A stretch of 64,000 nucleotides of DNA from Amycolatopsis sp. CA-128772 (GCF_002904295.1 NZ_PPHG01000071.1:62001-126000); one strand, 5' to 3'. Positions 7,372 to 16,959 are shown, counted from the first letter of the stretch. The notes: generated from the letters alone by a model not told the origin. A program made the numbers and translations.

Positions 7372-10300
7372 GTGCGGCCTCCATGATCGCCTCGTTCACG
7401 TCGCGCCCGTCGCGCTCGGCCTGCACCTGGGCGGCGAGCACGCGCTTGTAGTCCTTCGGCATGACCTTCCCGAAGCGGTCCATGCCCGCGTCCCAGTCGG
7501 CCAGCAGTTCCCGCGCGACCGCGGATTCCGTTTCGTCGTAGTGCTTTTCCAGGGTCTCGCGCAGGAAGTCCGCGTCCTCGGAGTCGAGCGGGTCGAGGTC
7601 GACCATCTCCGGGTTGACGCGGTGCGCGGGCAGGTCCAGCACGTAGGCGATGCCGCCGGACATGCCGGCCGCGAAGTTGCGCCCGATCGGGCCGAGCACG
7701 ACCATCCGGCCGCCGGTCATGTACTCGCCGCCGTGGTCGCCGACGCCTTCGACGACGGCCAGCGCGCCCGAGTTGCGCACGCAGAACCGCTCGCCGACCT
7801 TGCCGCGGATGAAGATCTCGCCGCTCGTCGCGCCGTAGGCGATGACGTTGCCCGCGATGATCTGCTCCTCGGCGACGTAGGAAACGTCCTTCGGCGGCCG
7901 CACGATCAGCCGGCCGCCGGAGAGGCCCTTGCCGACGTAGTCGTTGCCGTCGCCGTAGAGCCGCAGCGTGATGCCCTTGGGCACGAACGCGCCGAACGAC
8001 TGGCCCGCGGTCCCGGTGAAGGTGACGTCGATGGTGTCGTCCGGCAGGCCTTCGCCGCCCCACCGCTTGGTCAGCTCGGACCCGAGCATGGTGCCGACGG
8101 TCCGGTTCACGTTGCGGACGGGGAGTTCCAGCCGCACCTTGTCGCCCGAGTTCAGGGCACCCTCGGCGAGCTGGATCAGCGTGTTGTCCAGGGCCTTCTC
8201 GAGGCCGTGGTCCTGCAGCGTCTGCTGCAGCCGCAGGCCGGCCGGGGCCATCTCCGGCACGTGGAAGATCGGCGACAGGTCGAGCCCGGCCGCCTTCCAG
8301 TGCTCGATCGCCTTGCGCTTGTCGAGGAACTCGGCGTGCCCGACGGCCTCGGCGATCGACCGGAAACCCAGCTCCGCCAGGTACTCGCGCACTTCCTGGG
8401 CGATGAACTCGAAGAAGTTGACGACGTACTCGGCCTTGCCGCTGAACTTCTCGCGCAGCTTCGGGTTCTGCGTCGCGACGCCCACGGGACACGTGTCCAG
8501 GTGGCAGACGCGCATCATGATGCAGCCCGACACGACCAGCGGCGCGGTCGCGAAGCCGAACTCCTCGGCGCCGAGCAGCGCCGCGATGATGACGTCCCGG
8601 CCGGTCTTGAGCTGGCCGTCGGTCTGCACGACGATCCGGTCGCGCAGCCGGTTGGCCAGCAGCGTCTGCTGCGTCTCGGCCAGGCCGAGCTCCCACGGGC
8701 CACCGGCGTGCTTGATGGACGACAGCGGCGACGCACCCGTCCCGCCGTCGTGACCCGAGATGAGCACGACGTCGGCGTGCGCCTTGGAGACGCCCGCCGC
8801 GACCGTGCCGACACCGACCTCGGACACGAGCTTGACGTGGATGCGCGCGTTCGGGTTGGCGTTCTTGAGGTCGTGGATCAGCTGGGCGAGGTCCTCGATC
8901 GAATAGATGTCGTGGTGCGGCGGCGGCGAAATCAGGCCGACACCCGGCGTCGAGAACCGCGTCTTCGCGATCCACGGGTACACCTTCGCGCCGGGCAGCT
9001 GCCCGCCCTCGCCGGGCTTCGCGCCCTGCGCCATCTTGATCTGGATGTCGTCGGCGTTGACGAGGTACTCGCTCGTGACGCCGAACCGGCCGGACGCGAC
9101 CTGCTTGACCGCGGAGCGCCGCTCGGGATCGTAGAGCCGCTCCGGGTCTTCGCCGCCCTCACCGGTGTTCGACTTGCCGCCGAGGCGGTTCATCGCGATG
9201 GCCAGGGTCTGGTGCATCTCCATGGAGATCGAGCCGTAGGAGATGGCGCCGGTGGCGAACCGCTTGACGATCTCCGAGACCGGCTCGACCTCCTCGATCG
9301 GCACCGGGGCACGCTTGCCGTACTTGAAGTCGAACAGGCCGCGCAGCGTCAGCAGCTTCTCGGCCTGGTCGTCGACGGCCTTCGTGTACTCCTTGAAGAC
9401 CTCGTACTTCCCGGCCCGCGTGGAGTGCTGGAGCTTGAACACCGTCTGCGGGTTGAACAGGTGCGGCTCGCCTTCGCGCCGCCACTGGTAGTCCGCGCCG
9501 GTCTCCAGCTCGCGGTGGGCGGCCCGGACGCCGTCGGCCGGGAACGCGTACTTGTGCCGCTTCGCGACCTCGTCGGCGAGCGTCTCGAAGCCGACGCCGC
9601 CGAGGCGGGACGTCGTGCCGGTGAAGCAGTTCTCGATGACCTCTTCGCCGAGCCCGATCGCTTCGAAAATCTGTGCGCCGGTGTAGGACGCGACCGTCGA
9701 AACGCCCATCTTCGACATCGTCTTGCGGACGCCCTTCCCGAGCGCCTTGATCAGGTTCTGCGTCGCCTGCTTCGGCGTTACGCCGGGGATCAGGCCCTGG
9801 TGGGCCATCTCCTCGACGGTCGCCATCGCCAGGTACGGGTTGACCGCGGCGACGCCGTAGCCGATCAGCAGCGCGATGTGGTGCACCTCGCGCGCGTCGC
9901 CGGCCTCGACGATCAGGCCGACCTGCGTGCGCGTCTTCTCGCGGACGAGGTGGTGGTGCACCGCGCCGGTCAGCAGCAGCGAGGGGATCGGCGCGTGGTG
10001 CTCGTCGACCCCGCGATCGGACAGCACGATCAGCCGCGCGCCGTCCTCGATCGCCTCCGACACCTCGGTGCGAATCTCGTCGAGGCGCTTGATCAGCGCG
10101 TCGCCGCCGCCGTGCACGTTGTACCGGCCGAGCACGGTGACCGCCTGGAACTCCGGCAGGTCGCCGTCGTCGTTGACGTGCACCAGCTTGGCGAACTGGT
10201 CGTTGTCGAGCACCGGGAACGGCAGCACGATCCGGCGGCAGCTGGCCGCGTTGCCGTCCAGGAGGTTCGGCTCGGCGCCGATCTGGGTGCCGAGCGCGGT

Positions 10301-11935
10301 GACGAGCTCCTCGCGGATGGCGTCCAGCGGCGGGTTCGTGACCTGGGCGAACAGCTGGATGAAGTAGTCGAAGATCAGCCGCGGCCGGCTGGACAGCGTC
10401 GCGATCGGCGAGTCGTTGCCCATCGAGCCGATCGGCTCCGCGCCGGTGCGGGCCATCGGTTCGAGGATGGCTTCGAGCTCTTCCTCGGTGTAGCCGAACG
10501 CCTGCTGGCGGCGCACGAGCGCGGCGTGCAGCGGGACCTCGCGGTCGCGCTCGGGCAGGTCTTCGAGGTGCACGAGACCGGCGTCGACCCACTCGTCGTA
10601 CGGGTGGGCGGTGGCCAGCTCGGTCTTGACCTCTTCGTCCTCGATGATCCGGCCTTCGACGGTGTCCACGAGGAACATCCGGCCGGGCTCGAGGCGTCCC
10701 TTCCGGACGATCGTCGCCGGGTCGATGTCGAGCACGCCGACCTCGGAGGCGAGCACGACGAGGCCGTCGTCGGTCACCCAGTACCGGCCGGGGCGCAGGC
10801 CGTTGCGGTCCAGGACCGCGCCGATCTGCGAACCGTCGGTGAAGGCGACCAGCGCCGGGCCGTCCCACGGCTCCATCAGCGTCGAGTGGAACTCGTAGAA
10901 CGCGCGCCGCGCCGGGTCCATCTCCTGGTGGTTCTCCCAGGCCTCCGGGATCATCATCAGGACGGCGTGGGGCAGCGAACGGCCGCCGAGGTGCAGCAGC
11001 TCCAGGACCTCGTCGAAGCTCGCCGAGTCGCTGGCGCCGCGGGTGATCACCGGGTAGATCCGCTTGAGGTCGCCCGGGACCAGGTCGGTCTCCAGCAGCG
11101 CCTCGCGGGCGTCCATCCAGTTGCGGTTGCCGCGCAGGGTGTTGATTTCGCCGTTGTGCGCCACGTACCGGTACGGGTGGGCCAGCGGCCACGACGGGAA
11201 CGTGTTGGTGGAGAAGCGGGAGTGCACCAGGCCGATGGCGCTGGTGACGCGCTCGTCGGTCAGGTCGGCGAAGAAGCGTTCGACCTGCGGCTCGGTGAGC
11301 ATTCCTTTGTAGACGATCGTGCGCGAGGACAGGGACGGGAAGTACACGTCGTCCTCGACGAGCTCGTGCTCGGCGCGCTTGCGGACGCAGAACGCGCTGC
11401 GCTCGATGTGCAGCGGGTCCGAATGCTCCGGCTTCGGGCGGCGCGCGGTGAGGAACAGCTGCGTGAAGTGCGGCATGGTCTCGGCCGCGGTCGGCCCGCA
11501 GTGCTCGGTGTGCACCGGCAGCTCACGCCAGCCGAGGACGCGCATGTCCTCCTCGGCGGCGATGCGCTCGATGGTCGTCATGGCCCGGCCGCGGCGCTTT
11601 TCGTCCTGCGGCAGGAAAGCCGTGCCGACGGCGTAGGTGCCCGGCTCGGGGAGTTCGAAGTCCACGACCTCGCGGAAGAACTCGTCCGGGACCTGGATCA
11701 GCAGGCCGGCGCCGTCGCCGGTGTCCGGTTCGGCGCCACGAGCCCCGCGGTGTTCCAGGTTGCGCAACGCGACCAGGGCCTTGGCGACGATCGCATGATC
11801 TCGGCGCCCGGTCAGGTCGGCGACAAAGGCGACACCGCAGGCGTCGTGTTCGTAGTCGCTCCGGTAGAGGCCCTGGGCCTCGGCGTTGCTGAGCTGCTCC
11901 CCGGACGGGGGCAGGGAACTGGCACGGTGGGTCAC
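7364..11935 (-). CDS. gltB: Glutamate synthase large subunit
   Basis: The 1523-residue alpha subunit of GOGAT. It hydrolyses glutamine, channels the ammonia and makes glutamate from 2-oxoglutarate. The N-terminal glutaminase domain starts after a short propeptide, with the nucleophile cysteine in HDACGVAFVADL (about residue 34). The central and FMN-binding synthase domains contain GHDGGTGASPLSSIKHAG. The cluster cysteines are in CIMMRVCHLDTCPVGVATQ, and the C-terminal beta-helix (GXXGXXG repeats, e.g. GNVIAYGATSGEIFIRG) is complete. The start is GTG with GGGAGGCGG upstream. First gene of gltBD; with glutamine synthetase it forms the main low-ammonium assimilation route. Confidence 0.97.
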   Translation of the reverse strand: MTHRASSLPPSGEQLSNAEAQGLYRSDYEHDACGVAFVADLTGRRDHAIVAKALVALRNLEHRGARGAEPDTGDGAGLLIQVPDEFFREVVDFELPEPGTYAVGTAFLPQDEKRRGRAMTTIERIAAEEDMRVLGWRELPVHTEHCGPTAAETMPHFTQLFLTARRPKPEHSDPLHIERSAFCVRKRAEHELVEDDVYFPSLSSRTIVYKGMLTEPQVERFFADLTDERVTSAIGLVHSRFSTNTFPSWPLAHPYRYVAHNGEINTLRGNRNWMDAREALLETDLVPGDLKRIYPVITRGASDSASFDEVLELLHLGGRSLPHAVLMMIPEAWENHQEMDPARRAFYEFHSTLMEPWDGPALVAFTDGSQIGAVLDRNGLRPGRYWVTDDGLVVLASEVGVLDIDPATIVRKGRLEPGRMFLVDTVEGRIIEDEEVKTELATAHPYDEWVDAGLVHLEDLPERDREVPLHAALVRRQQAFGYTEEELEAILEPMARTGAEPIGSMGNDSPIATLSSRPRLIFDYFIQLFAQVTNPPLDAIREELVTALGTQIGAEPNLLDGNAASCRRIVLPFPVLDNDQFAKLVHVNDDGDLPEFQAVTVLGRYNVHGGGDALIKRLDEIRTEVSEAIEDGARLIVLSDRGVDEHHAPIPSLLLTGAVHHHLVREKTRTQVGLIVEAGDAREVHHIALLIGYGVAAVNPYLAMATVEEMAHQGLIPGVTPKQATQNLIKALGKGVRKTMSKMGVSTVASYTGAQIFEAIGLGEEVIENCFTGTTSRLGGVGFETLADEVAKRHKYAFPADGVRAAHRELETGADYQWRREGEPHLFNPQTVFKLQHSTRAGKYEVFKEYTKAVDDQAEKLLTLRGLFDFKYGKRAPVPIEEVEPVSEIVKRFATGAISYGSISMEMHQTLAIAMNRLGGKSNTGEGGEDPERLYDPERRSAVKQVASGRFGVTSEYLVNADDIQIKMAQGAKPGEGGQLPGAKVYPWIAKTRFSTPGVGLISPPPHHDIYSIEDLAQLIHDLKNANPNARIHVKLVSEVGVGTVAAGVSKAHADVVLISGHDGGTGASPLSSIKHAGGPWELGLAETQQTLLANRLRDRIVVQTDGQLKTGRDVIIAALLGAEEFGFATAPLVVSGCIMMRVCHLDTCPVGVATQNPKLREKFSGKAEYVVNFFEFIAQEVREYLAELGFRSIAEAVGHAEFLDKRKAIEHWKAAGLDLSPIFHVPEMAPAGLRLQQTLQDHGLEKALDNTLIQLAEGALNSGDKVRLELPVRNVNRTVGTMLGSELTKRWGGEGLPDDTIDVTFTGTAGQSFGAFVPKGITLRLYGDGNDYVGKGLSGGRLIVRPPKDVSYVAEEQIIAGNVIAYGATSGEIFIRGKVGERFCVRNSGALAVVEGVGDHGGEYMTGGRMVVLGPIGRNFAAGMSGGIAYVLDLPAHRVNPEMVDLDPLDSEDADFLRETLEKHYDETESAVARELLADWDAGMDRFGKVMPKDYKRVLAAQVQAERDGRDVNEAIMEAAHG

Positions 11936-12469
11936 GGCTGGCCGCCTCCCAAGGCGTTGGCGCGACCGGTACTCACTCCATCGAGTGGTTCAAGCTGAAC
12001 CGGTTAACGAAGTGGTCCGGTACCGCGATGGTCAGTCGAGAACGGTTGCTCTGCTCGAGGTGCAAGATGCCGCGAGGTACCGGCCGAGCGGCGGTGCTCG
12101 GAAACCTGGACGCGGAGCATCTGGGAGGCCGCACAACACTGGGCAGCCGAACATGTCGGGTGCTGCGAGCGCGCACAAGCCGGCCACTGTGGTGGGGGCC
12201 GTCCGGAGCGCGCGGTGTTACTCCCGGGTTCGCCGGGTCTTATGACGATAGTGTGAATTCGCTGTTATCGACATACGTCGTTGCGCCCGGGTGGGAAATG
12301 CCACGCTGGCGTTGACGGGCCCGGGGGTAGTCCCATATGCCGGGCCGGCGCTCCCGAAAAGCGGGCTGATACCTTGCTGACCTGCGGAAACGTCCGTCCG
12401 AAGTGGTCCGGGGCGGCTGCCGGGCCCCGGTTGCGGGGTGGGAAGCTGGGTGCATGGCGGACTGGCCCG
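11936..12469. other. Divergent gltB / yigZ intergenic region
   Basis: A 534-bp stretch in which I see no gene. Near gltB lies the inverted repeat GGTTCAAGCTGAACC (11987-12001, 6-base arms), running into the palindrome AACCGGTT (11998-12005). Either could be an operator for gltBD, but I cannot match it to a GlnR box. An AT-rich patch at 12241-12285 is the likeliest promoter for the rightward gene. Short open frames here have no ribosome sites. Confidence 0.4.
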
Positions 12470-13121
12470 ATGACTGATCGTTATCTCTCCGTGGCTCGCG
12501 AAGCGGTCCACGAGATCGAGATCAAGCGCTCGCGGTTCCTCTGCGCGCTCGCCCCGGTGACGTCGGAGGCGGCCGCGCGGGAGTTCATCGCCGGTCGCCG
12601 GCGCGCCGATCCGGGTGCGCGGCACCACTGCCACGCGTTCGTTTTGGGGCCGGACGGGCGAACCCGGCGGTCCAGTGACGACGGCGAACCGGCCGGCACC
12701 GCAGGCACGCCGATGCTGGAAGTGCTGCGCCGGCGTGAGCTGACCGACACCGTCGCGGTGGTGACACGCTACTTCGGCGGCGTGCTGCTCGGCGCGGGCG
12801 GGTTGATCCGCGCGTACGGTCAGTCCGTTTCGGACGCTCTGGAAGTTGCCGGTGTACTAGAACACCGGCGTCTCAGCCTCGTCGAGGTGGCGGTGAGCTA
12901 CGACCGCGCGGGCCGGCTGGAGAACGACCTGCGCGCGTCGCCCTACCTGCTCCACGCGACCCGGTTCGACGAGCTGGCCCGGTTCGAGATCGGGCTGGCG
13001 CCCGGGGAGGCGCCGGCGTTCGAAGGGTGGCTGGCCGACCTGACGAACGGCGAGGCGGCGACGACCGGGCTCGGCGACCACGACCGGGCTCGGCGACCAC
13101 TGGGTGGTCCACCGCCGCTGA
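12470..13121 (+). pseudogene. yigZ: YigZ/IMPACT family protein, frameshifted at its 3' end
   Basis: The first 200 residues are a normal UPF0029/IMPACT protein: MTDRYLSVAREAVHEIEIKR, HHCHAFVLG, DDGEPAGTAGTPML and VVTRYFGGVLLGAGGLIRAY. Members are related to eukaryotic IMPACT, which acts on translation control; the bacterial role is unclear. A perfect 19-bp tandem duplication (13062-13099) shifts the frame six codons before the end. Removing one copy restores a typical terminus GDHWVVHRR followed by TGA at 13119-13121, a 210-residue protein. As read, the frame has no stop until 14845, far inside the mannosidase gene. The fold itself is intact, so function may survive, or this is a sequencing error. 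Confidence 0.8.
13062..13099. repeat. 19-bp perfect tandem duplication in yigZ
   Basis: Two adjacent identical copies of CGACCGGGCTCGGCGACCA. Since 19 is not a multiple of 3, it frameshifts the last codons of yigZ. Confidence 0.95.
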
Positions 13122-13262
13122 CTGGTCCGGTCGCGGATCGGTTGGCGCGCAACGAACTTTCGGAGCTACCGCCGGCGGTCCCTTCCGTGGCACCATGTCC
13201 TGCCACCGAGTTCCGGTACCACTTCGATCCCCTGGACGTTGCCGGCGCGGCGCGAGCCGCGC

Positions 13263-13276
13263 TGACAACGTTGTCA
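13263..13276. promoter_or_regulatory. LacI-type operator 1
   Basis: TGACAACGTTGTCA, a perfect 14-bp palindrome with the central CG typical of LacI/GalR family sites. It lies 68 bp upstream of the mannosidase start, and its centre is 32 bp from that of operator 2. Confidence 0.75.
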
Positions 13277-13294
13277 CCACTCGTTCTGCTTGCC

Positions 13295-13308
13295 CGACAA
13301 CGTTGTCG
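13295..13308. promoter_or_regulatory. LacI-type operator 2
   Basis: CGACAACGTTGTCG, a perfect palindrome sharing the 12-bp core GACAACGTTGTC with operator 1. The 32-bp spacing is about three helical turns, so both sites face the same side of the DNA. Confidence 0.75.
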
Positions 13309-13343
13309 CCCGGCGGAAGCGTGCGACAAGGAGAGGAAGGGTC

Positions 13344-16046
13344 ATGTCCAGACCACTGGCCAGACGGGTGCGCGCGGCCGCGCTCGCCGCGGTTTTCCTG
13401 GGGGCGGGGCTCGTCGCCCCGGCCGCCGGCGCCGCGTCGCTCGCCCTCACGCAGTACGTGAATCCCTTCATCGGCACGGACAACAGCAACTCGCCCAACC
13501 CGGTGCCCGGCGGTGCCGGCGGCAGCACGTACCCCGGCCCCGTCGTGCCGTTCGGGATGGTGCAGTTCAGCCCGGACACCCCGACCGCGTCCCCGTCCGG
13601 CTACCGCTACAGCGACACCAGCATCGAGGAGTTCAGCCTCACCCACTTCAACGGCGCCGGCTGCGCCAACAACGAAGACCTCGGCCTGCTGCCGATCACC
13701 GGAGCGATCGGCACCTCGCCGGGCACCGGCTGGACCGGGTACGCGGGCCGCTACACGAAGGCGAACGAGTCGGCCGCGCCCGGCTACTACAAGAACAAGC
13801 TCGACACCTACAACACGACCGTCGAGCTGTCGGCCACCCAGCGGACCGGCTCCATGAAGCTGACCTACCCGAACACGACGTCCGCGCGGCTGCTGGTGAA
13901 CACCGGCCGCAGCGCCACCGGCAGCCGCAACGGGTCGATCAGCATCAACGGCAGCCAGCTCACCGGTTCGGTGACCGGGGGCGGCTTCTGCGGCTCGTCG
14001 AAGACGTACCAGATCTTCTACGTGATCCAGTTCGACCGGGCGCCGAGCGGGTTCGGCACCTGGCTCGGCGGCACGGTCAGCGCCGGGTCCGCGAGCACCA
14101 GCGGCACGAACTCCGGCGGGTACGTCACCTTCGACACCTCGGCGAACACGACGGTGCAGGCGAAGGTCGGCATTTCGTTCGTCAGCCTGGCCAACGCGCA
14201 GGCGAACCTCGCCGCGGAGAACCCCGGCTTCGACTTCGCCGGCATCCGCGGCGCGGCCGACGCGAGCTGGAACTCCGTCCTCAACCGCGTCCAGGTGACC
14301 GGCGGCGCGGCCGACGACCTGCAGAAGTTCTACACGGCGCTCTACCACGTGTTCCAGAACCCGAACGTCGCCAGCGACACGAACGGCCAGTACCGCGGGT
14401 TCGACCAGGCGATCCACACCGCGTCCCACACCGTCTACCAGAACTACTCCGGCTGGGACATCTACCGCTCGTGGGCCGCGTTGATCGGGCTGCTCGCGCC
14501 GAACGAGGCGAGCGACATCGCGAAGTCGATGGTGCTGGACGGCCAGCAGGGCGGGCTGCTGCCCAAGTGGTCGCACAACAGCAACGAGCACTTCGTGATG
14601 ACCGGCGACCCCGGGCCGATCATCGTCGGCAGCATGTACGCCTTCGGGGTCCGCGGGTTCGACACCGCGGCGGCGCTGACCCTGATGGACAAGAGCTCGA
14701 ACGGCGGCACGGCGCAGGGACAGGCGATCCGCGGCCGGGAAAGCGGCTACCTCAGCCGGCACTACGTCTACGAAGACCCGTCGGACTCCCTCGAATACTC
14801 GGCGTCGGACTTCGCCATCGCGCAGTTCGCGAAGTCGCTCGGTGACACCGCGAAGTACACCACCTACATGCAGCGCGCCCAGTGGTGGCAGAACGTGTTC
14901 GGCACGGACTCGGGGTACGTCCAGCCGCGGGGGAGCGACGGCACCTGGGCGTGGCCGGTCGTGCCGTCGAGCAACAGCGGCTACACCGAGGGCAACCCGT
15001 CGCAGTACACCTGGATGGTGCCCTACAACTACCAGGGCGTGCTCAACCTGATGGGCGGCCGCCAGACCGCCGTCCAGCGGCTGGACCACCACTTCACCCA
15101 GCTCAACGGCGGCCTCACCCAGCCGTACTTCTACATCGGCAACGAGCCCGAGCACGGCGTGCCGTGGGCGTACAACTACGCCGCCCACCCGCAGGGCACG
15201 AGCTCGGCGGTGCGGCGCGTGATGAACGAGTCGTTCACCACCGGCGCGGGCGGCCTGCCCGGCAACGACGACCTCGGCGCGACGTCGGCGTGGTACGTCT
15301 TCGCCGCGCTGGGGATGTACCCGGCGACGCCGGGCGCGGACGTCCTGGCGCTGCACGGCCCGCTGTTCCCGGCGGTCTCGATCAGCCGGCCGTCCGGGAC
15401 CATCCAGATCACCGGTAGCGGTGCCGGCCAGGGCGCCCAGTACGTGCAGAGCGTGAGCGTCAACGGCGTCTCGACGACGAAGTCGTGGATCCGCTACGGC
15501 GACATCGCGGGCGCGTCGACGCTGAGCTACTCGATGGGCTCGTCGCCGAGCGCCTGGGGCACCGCGGTGTCCGACGTCCCGCCGTCGTACAACGACGGGT
15601 TCACGCCGCCGGCCGCGGCGCCCGAGCTCGGGACGAACCTCGCGCAGGGCAAGGCGGCCACGGGCTCGGCCAGCTGCAATTCGGCCGAGACCGCGGACAA
15701 GGCGGTCGACGGCAGCCTGGCGGGCAACAGCAAGTTCTGCAGCACGGCGGCGACGAAGTTCCTGCAGGTCGACCTCGGGTCGGCGCAGAACGTGTCGTCG
15801 TTCGTGGTCAAGCACGCCGGCCTCGGCGGCGAGACCACCGGCTGGAACACGGGCGCTTTCACGATCCAGACGTCGACCGACGGCTCGACGTGGACGACCG
15901 TGGCGTCCGTGACCGGCTCGCGGGCGAGCCGCACGTACCACCCGATCACCACCCGATCGGCGCGGTACGTGAAGCTCAACCTCACCACGCCGGCGAACAA
16001 CGGCAACGGCGCGGCGCGGATCTACGAGTTCGAGATCTACCGCTGA
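13344..16046 (+). CDS. Secreted GH92 alpha-1,2-mannosidase with F5/8C (CBM32-like) domain
   Basis: A 900-residue secreted exo-alpha-mannosidase precursor. The signal peptide (MSRPLARRVRAAALAAVFLG, cleavage after AGA near residue 31) leads into the GH92 N-domain with YVNPFIGTDNSNSPNPVPGG and YPGPVVPFGMVQFSPDT. The (alpha/alpha)6 catalytic domain shows GWDIYRSW and the family-defining IGNEPEHGVPWAYNYA, which carries the catalytic acid and calcium-ligand region. The last 130 residues form a discoidin-like F5/8C domain (KAATGSASCN to RIYEFEIYR) that binds carbohydrate. GH92 enzymes trim mannose from yeast mannan or N-glycans. AAGGAGAGGAAGG precedes the ATG, and two LacI-type operators lie upstream. 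Confidence 0.95.
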   Translation: MSRPLARRVRAAALAAVFLGAGLVAPAAGAASLALTQYVNPFIGTDNSNSPNPVPGGAGGSTYPGPVVPFGMVQFSPDTPTASPSGYRYSDTSIEEFSLTHFNGAGCANNEDLGLLPITGAIGTSPGTGWTGYAGRYTKANESAAPGYYKNKLDTYNTTVELSATQRTGSMKLTYPNTTSARLLVNTGRSATGSRNGSISINGSQLTGSVTGGGFCGSSKTYQIFYVIQFDRAPSGFGTWLGGTVSAGSASTSGTNSGGYVTFDTSANTTVQAKVGISFVSLANAQANLAAENPGFDFAGIRGAADASWNSVLNRVQVTGGAADDLQKFYTALYHVFQNPNVASDTNGQYRGFDQAIHTASHTVYQNYSGWDIYRSWAALIGLLAPNEASDIAKSMVLDGQQGGLLPKWSHNSNEHFVMTGDPGPIIVGSMYAFGVRGFDTAAALTLMDKSSNGGTAQGQAIRGRESGYLSRHYVYEDPSDSLEYSASDFAIAQFAKSLGDTAKYTTYMQRAQWWQNVFGTDSGYVQPRGSDGTWAWPVVPSSNSGYTEGNPSQYTWMVPYNYQGVLNLMGGRQTAVQRLDHHFTQLNGGLTQPYFYIGNEPEHGVPWAYNYAAHPQGTSSAVRRVMNESFTTGAGGLPGNDDLGATSAWYVFAALGMYPATPGADVLALHGPLFPAVSISRPSGTIQITGSGAGQGAQYVQSVSVNGVSTTKSWIRYGDIAGASTLSYSMGSSPSAWGTAVSDVPPSYNDGFTPPAAAPELGTNLAQGKAATGSASCNSAETADKAVDGSLAGNSKFCSTAATKFLQVDLGSAQNVSSFVVKHAGLGGETTGWNTGAFTIQTSTDGSTWTTVASVTGSRASRTYHPITTRSARYVKLNLTTPANNGNGAARIYEFEIYR

Positions 16047-16055
16047 CCCACCGGC

Positions 16056-16099
16056 CGTGAAGGGGCGAGGCGGGCTCTGACCCGTCTTGCCCCTTCACG
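16056..16099. terminator. Bidirectional 19-bp hairpin
   Basis: Bases 16056-16074 pair with 16081-16099 throughout, with two G-U pairs and loop CTCTGA. It separates the mannosidase from the converging GNAT gene and overlaps the last bases of the latter. Confidence 0.75.
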
Positions 16100-16661
16100 A
16101 CCCGGCGGACCACTCCTCGCGGGTGATGGCGTACTCGACTTCGCCGTGCTCGCTGCCCGGGGCGCGCTCGTGCTCCGGGAATTCTTCGAAGTACGTGCGG
16201 ATGAACCGCATCCCCAGCTTTTCCATCACCCGGCGCGACGCCTTGTTCACCGTCATGGTGAACGCCGTCACCTTCGTGACCCCCAGTTCGGTGAAGCCCT
16301 TCGCGAGCAGTGCCGCCGAAGCTTCGGTGCCGTAGCCCATGCCCCAGGCCCGCTGGTGCAGCCGGTAGCCGAGTTCCGGCTCGTCCGGCGGATCACCCGG
16401 CCGCGGCCGGAAATGGAACCACCCCAGGAAATCACCGGTGCGTTTCTCGATCGCCGCCCAGAACCCGTAACCGGGGAAACGCTCGTAGTAACCGAGGAAC
16501 GCGGGAAGATCCAGGGTGACGATCTCGGCGCGGTCGGCCGGCTGTCCCCCATTGAGGTACTTCATGACGGCCGGGTCGTCGTAGAGCTCGAAGAGCGCGT
16601 CGGCGTCGTTCTCGGTGAACCGGCGGAGGATCAGCCGCTCGGTTTCGAGGAATACGTGCAT
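16095..16661 (-). CDS. GNAT acetyltransferase, RimJ/RimL type
   Basis: A 188-residue N-acetyltransferase. It begins LETERLILRRF, the standard N-terminus of the Acetyltransf_3 family, and carries the acetyl-CoA loop as WGMGYGTEASAAL near residue 107. The late motif VNKASRRVMEKLGM is typical of RimJ/RimL-like enzymes. Members acetylate ribosomal protein N-termini, aminoglycosides or small metabolites; the substrate cannot be read here. It is a single gene, transcribed towards the mannosidase. Confidence 0.9.
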   Translation of the reverse strand: MHVFLETERLILRRFTENDADALFELYDDPAVMKYLNGGQPADRAEIVTLDLPAFLGYYERFPGYGFWAAIEKRTGDFLGWFHFRPRPGDPPDEPELGYRLHQRAWGMGYGTEASAALLAKGFTELGVTKVTAFTMTVNKASRRVMEKLGMRFIRTYFEEFPEHERAPGSEHGEVEYAITREEWSAGS

Positions 16662-16701
16662 CGGGTGATGCTGGCAGTAACCCCAGTGTGTGGCAACGTG
16701 A

Positions 16702-16959
16702 TTACGCGGCGACGGCGAGGACCTCGTCCAGCGCCCGCGAGCCGGCCTCGGTGAGCAGCGCGGGCACGCGCTCGCCGCACTTGCCGGGGTGCGCGGGTGC
16801 GATCAGGCCGAGCCGGGCGAGCCGGTGCACGGTGGACTGGTCGCAGCAGCTCAGGCCGTCGATGAACAGGTCGGGCTCGCAGCTGCAGCTGATCTCGGCG
16901 TGGCCCCCGGCCACGGCTCTCAACGTGGCCCGCTCACGATGGTTCAATGCGGTGATCAT
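16702..16959 (-). CDS. Small cysteine-rich winged-helix-like protein
   Basis: An 85-residue protein with a strong AAGGAGGC ribosome site. It begins LNHRERATLRAVAGG and continues with a cysteine-rich stretch CSCEPDLFIDGLSCC. The second half STVHRLARLGLIAPA...ALLTEAGSRAL resembles a winged helix as in MarR/PadR-like proteins. Cysteines at about residues 25, 27, 38, 39 and 61 could bind a metal or respond to thiol stress; this is inference. I cannot name a family. It stands alone between the GNAT and the Lrp gene, all on the minus strand. Confidence 0.65.
   Translation of the reverse strand: MITALNHRERATLRAVAGGHAEISCSCEPDLFIDGLSCCDQSTVHRLARLGLIAPAHPGKCGERVPALLTEAGSRALDEVLAVAA

Noticed and set aside
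7340..11998. A 1552-residue open frame on the plus strand opposite gltB
   Set aside because: It is the mirror of gltB caused by strong GC third-position bias. Its product is an Arg/Val/Asp/Leu-rich string without motifs.
11936..12469. Several short frames in the gltB upstream region
   Set aside because: No ribosome sites, no third-position bias and no recognisable product.
12470..14845. YigZ fused to a long C-terminal extension
   Set aside because: The extension is read out of frame over the GH92 gene and arises only from the 19-bp duplication.
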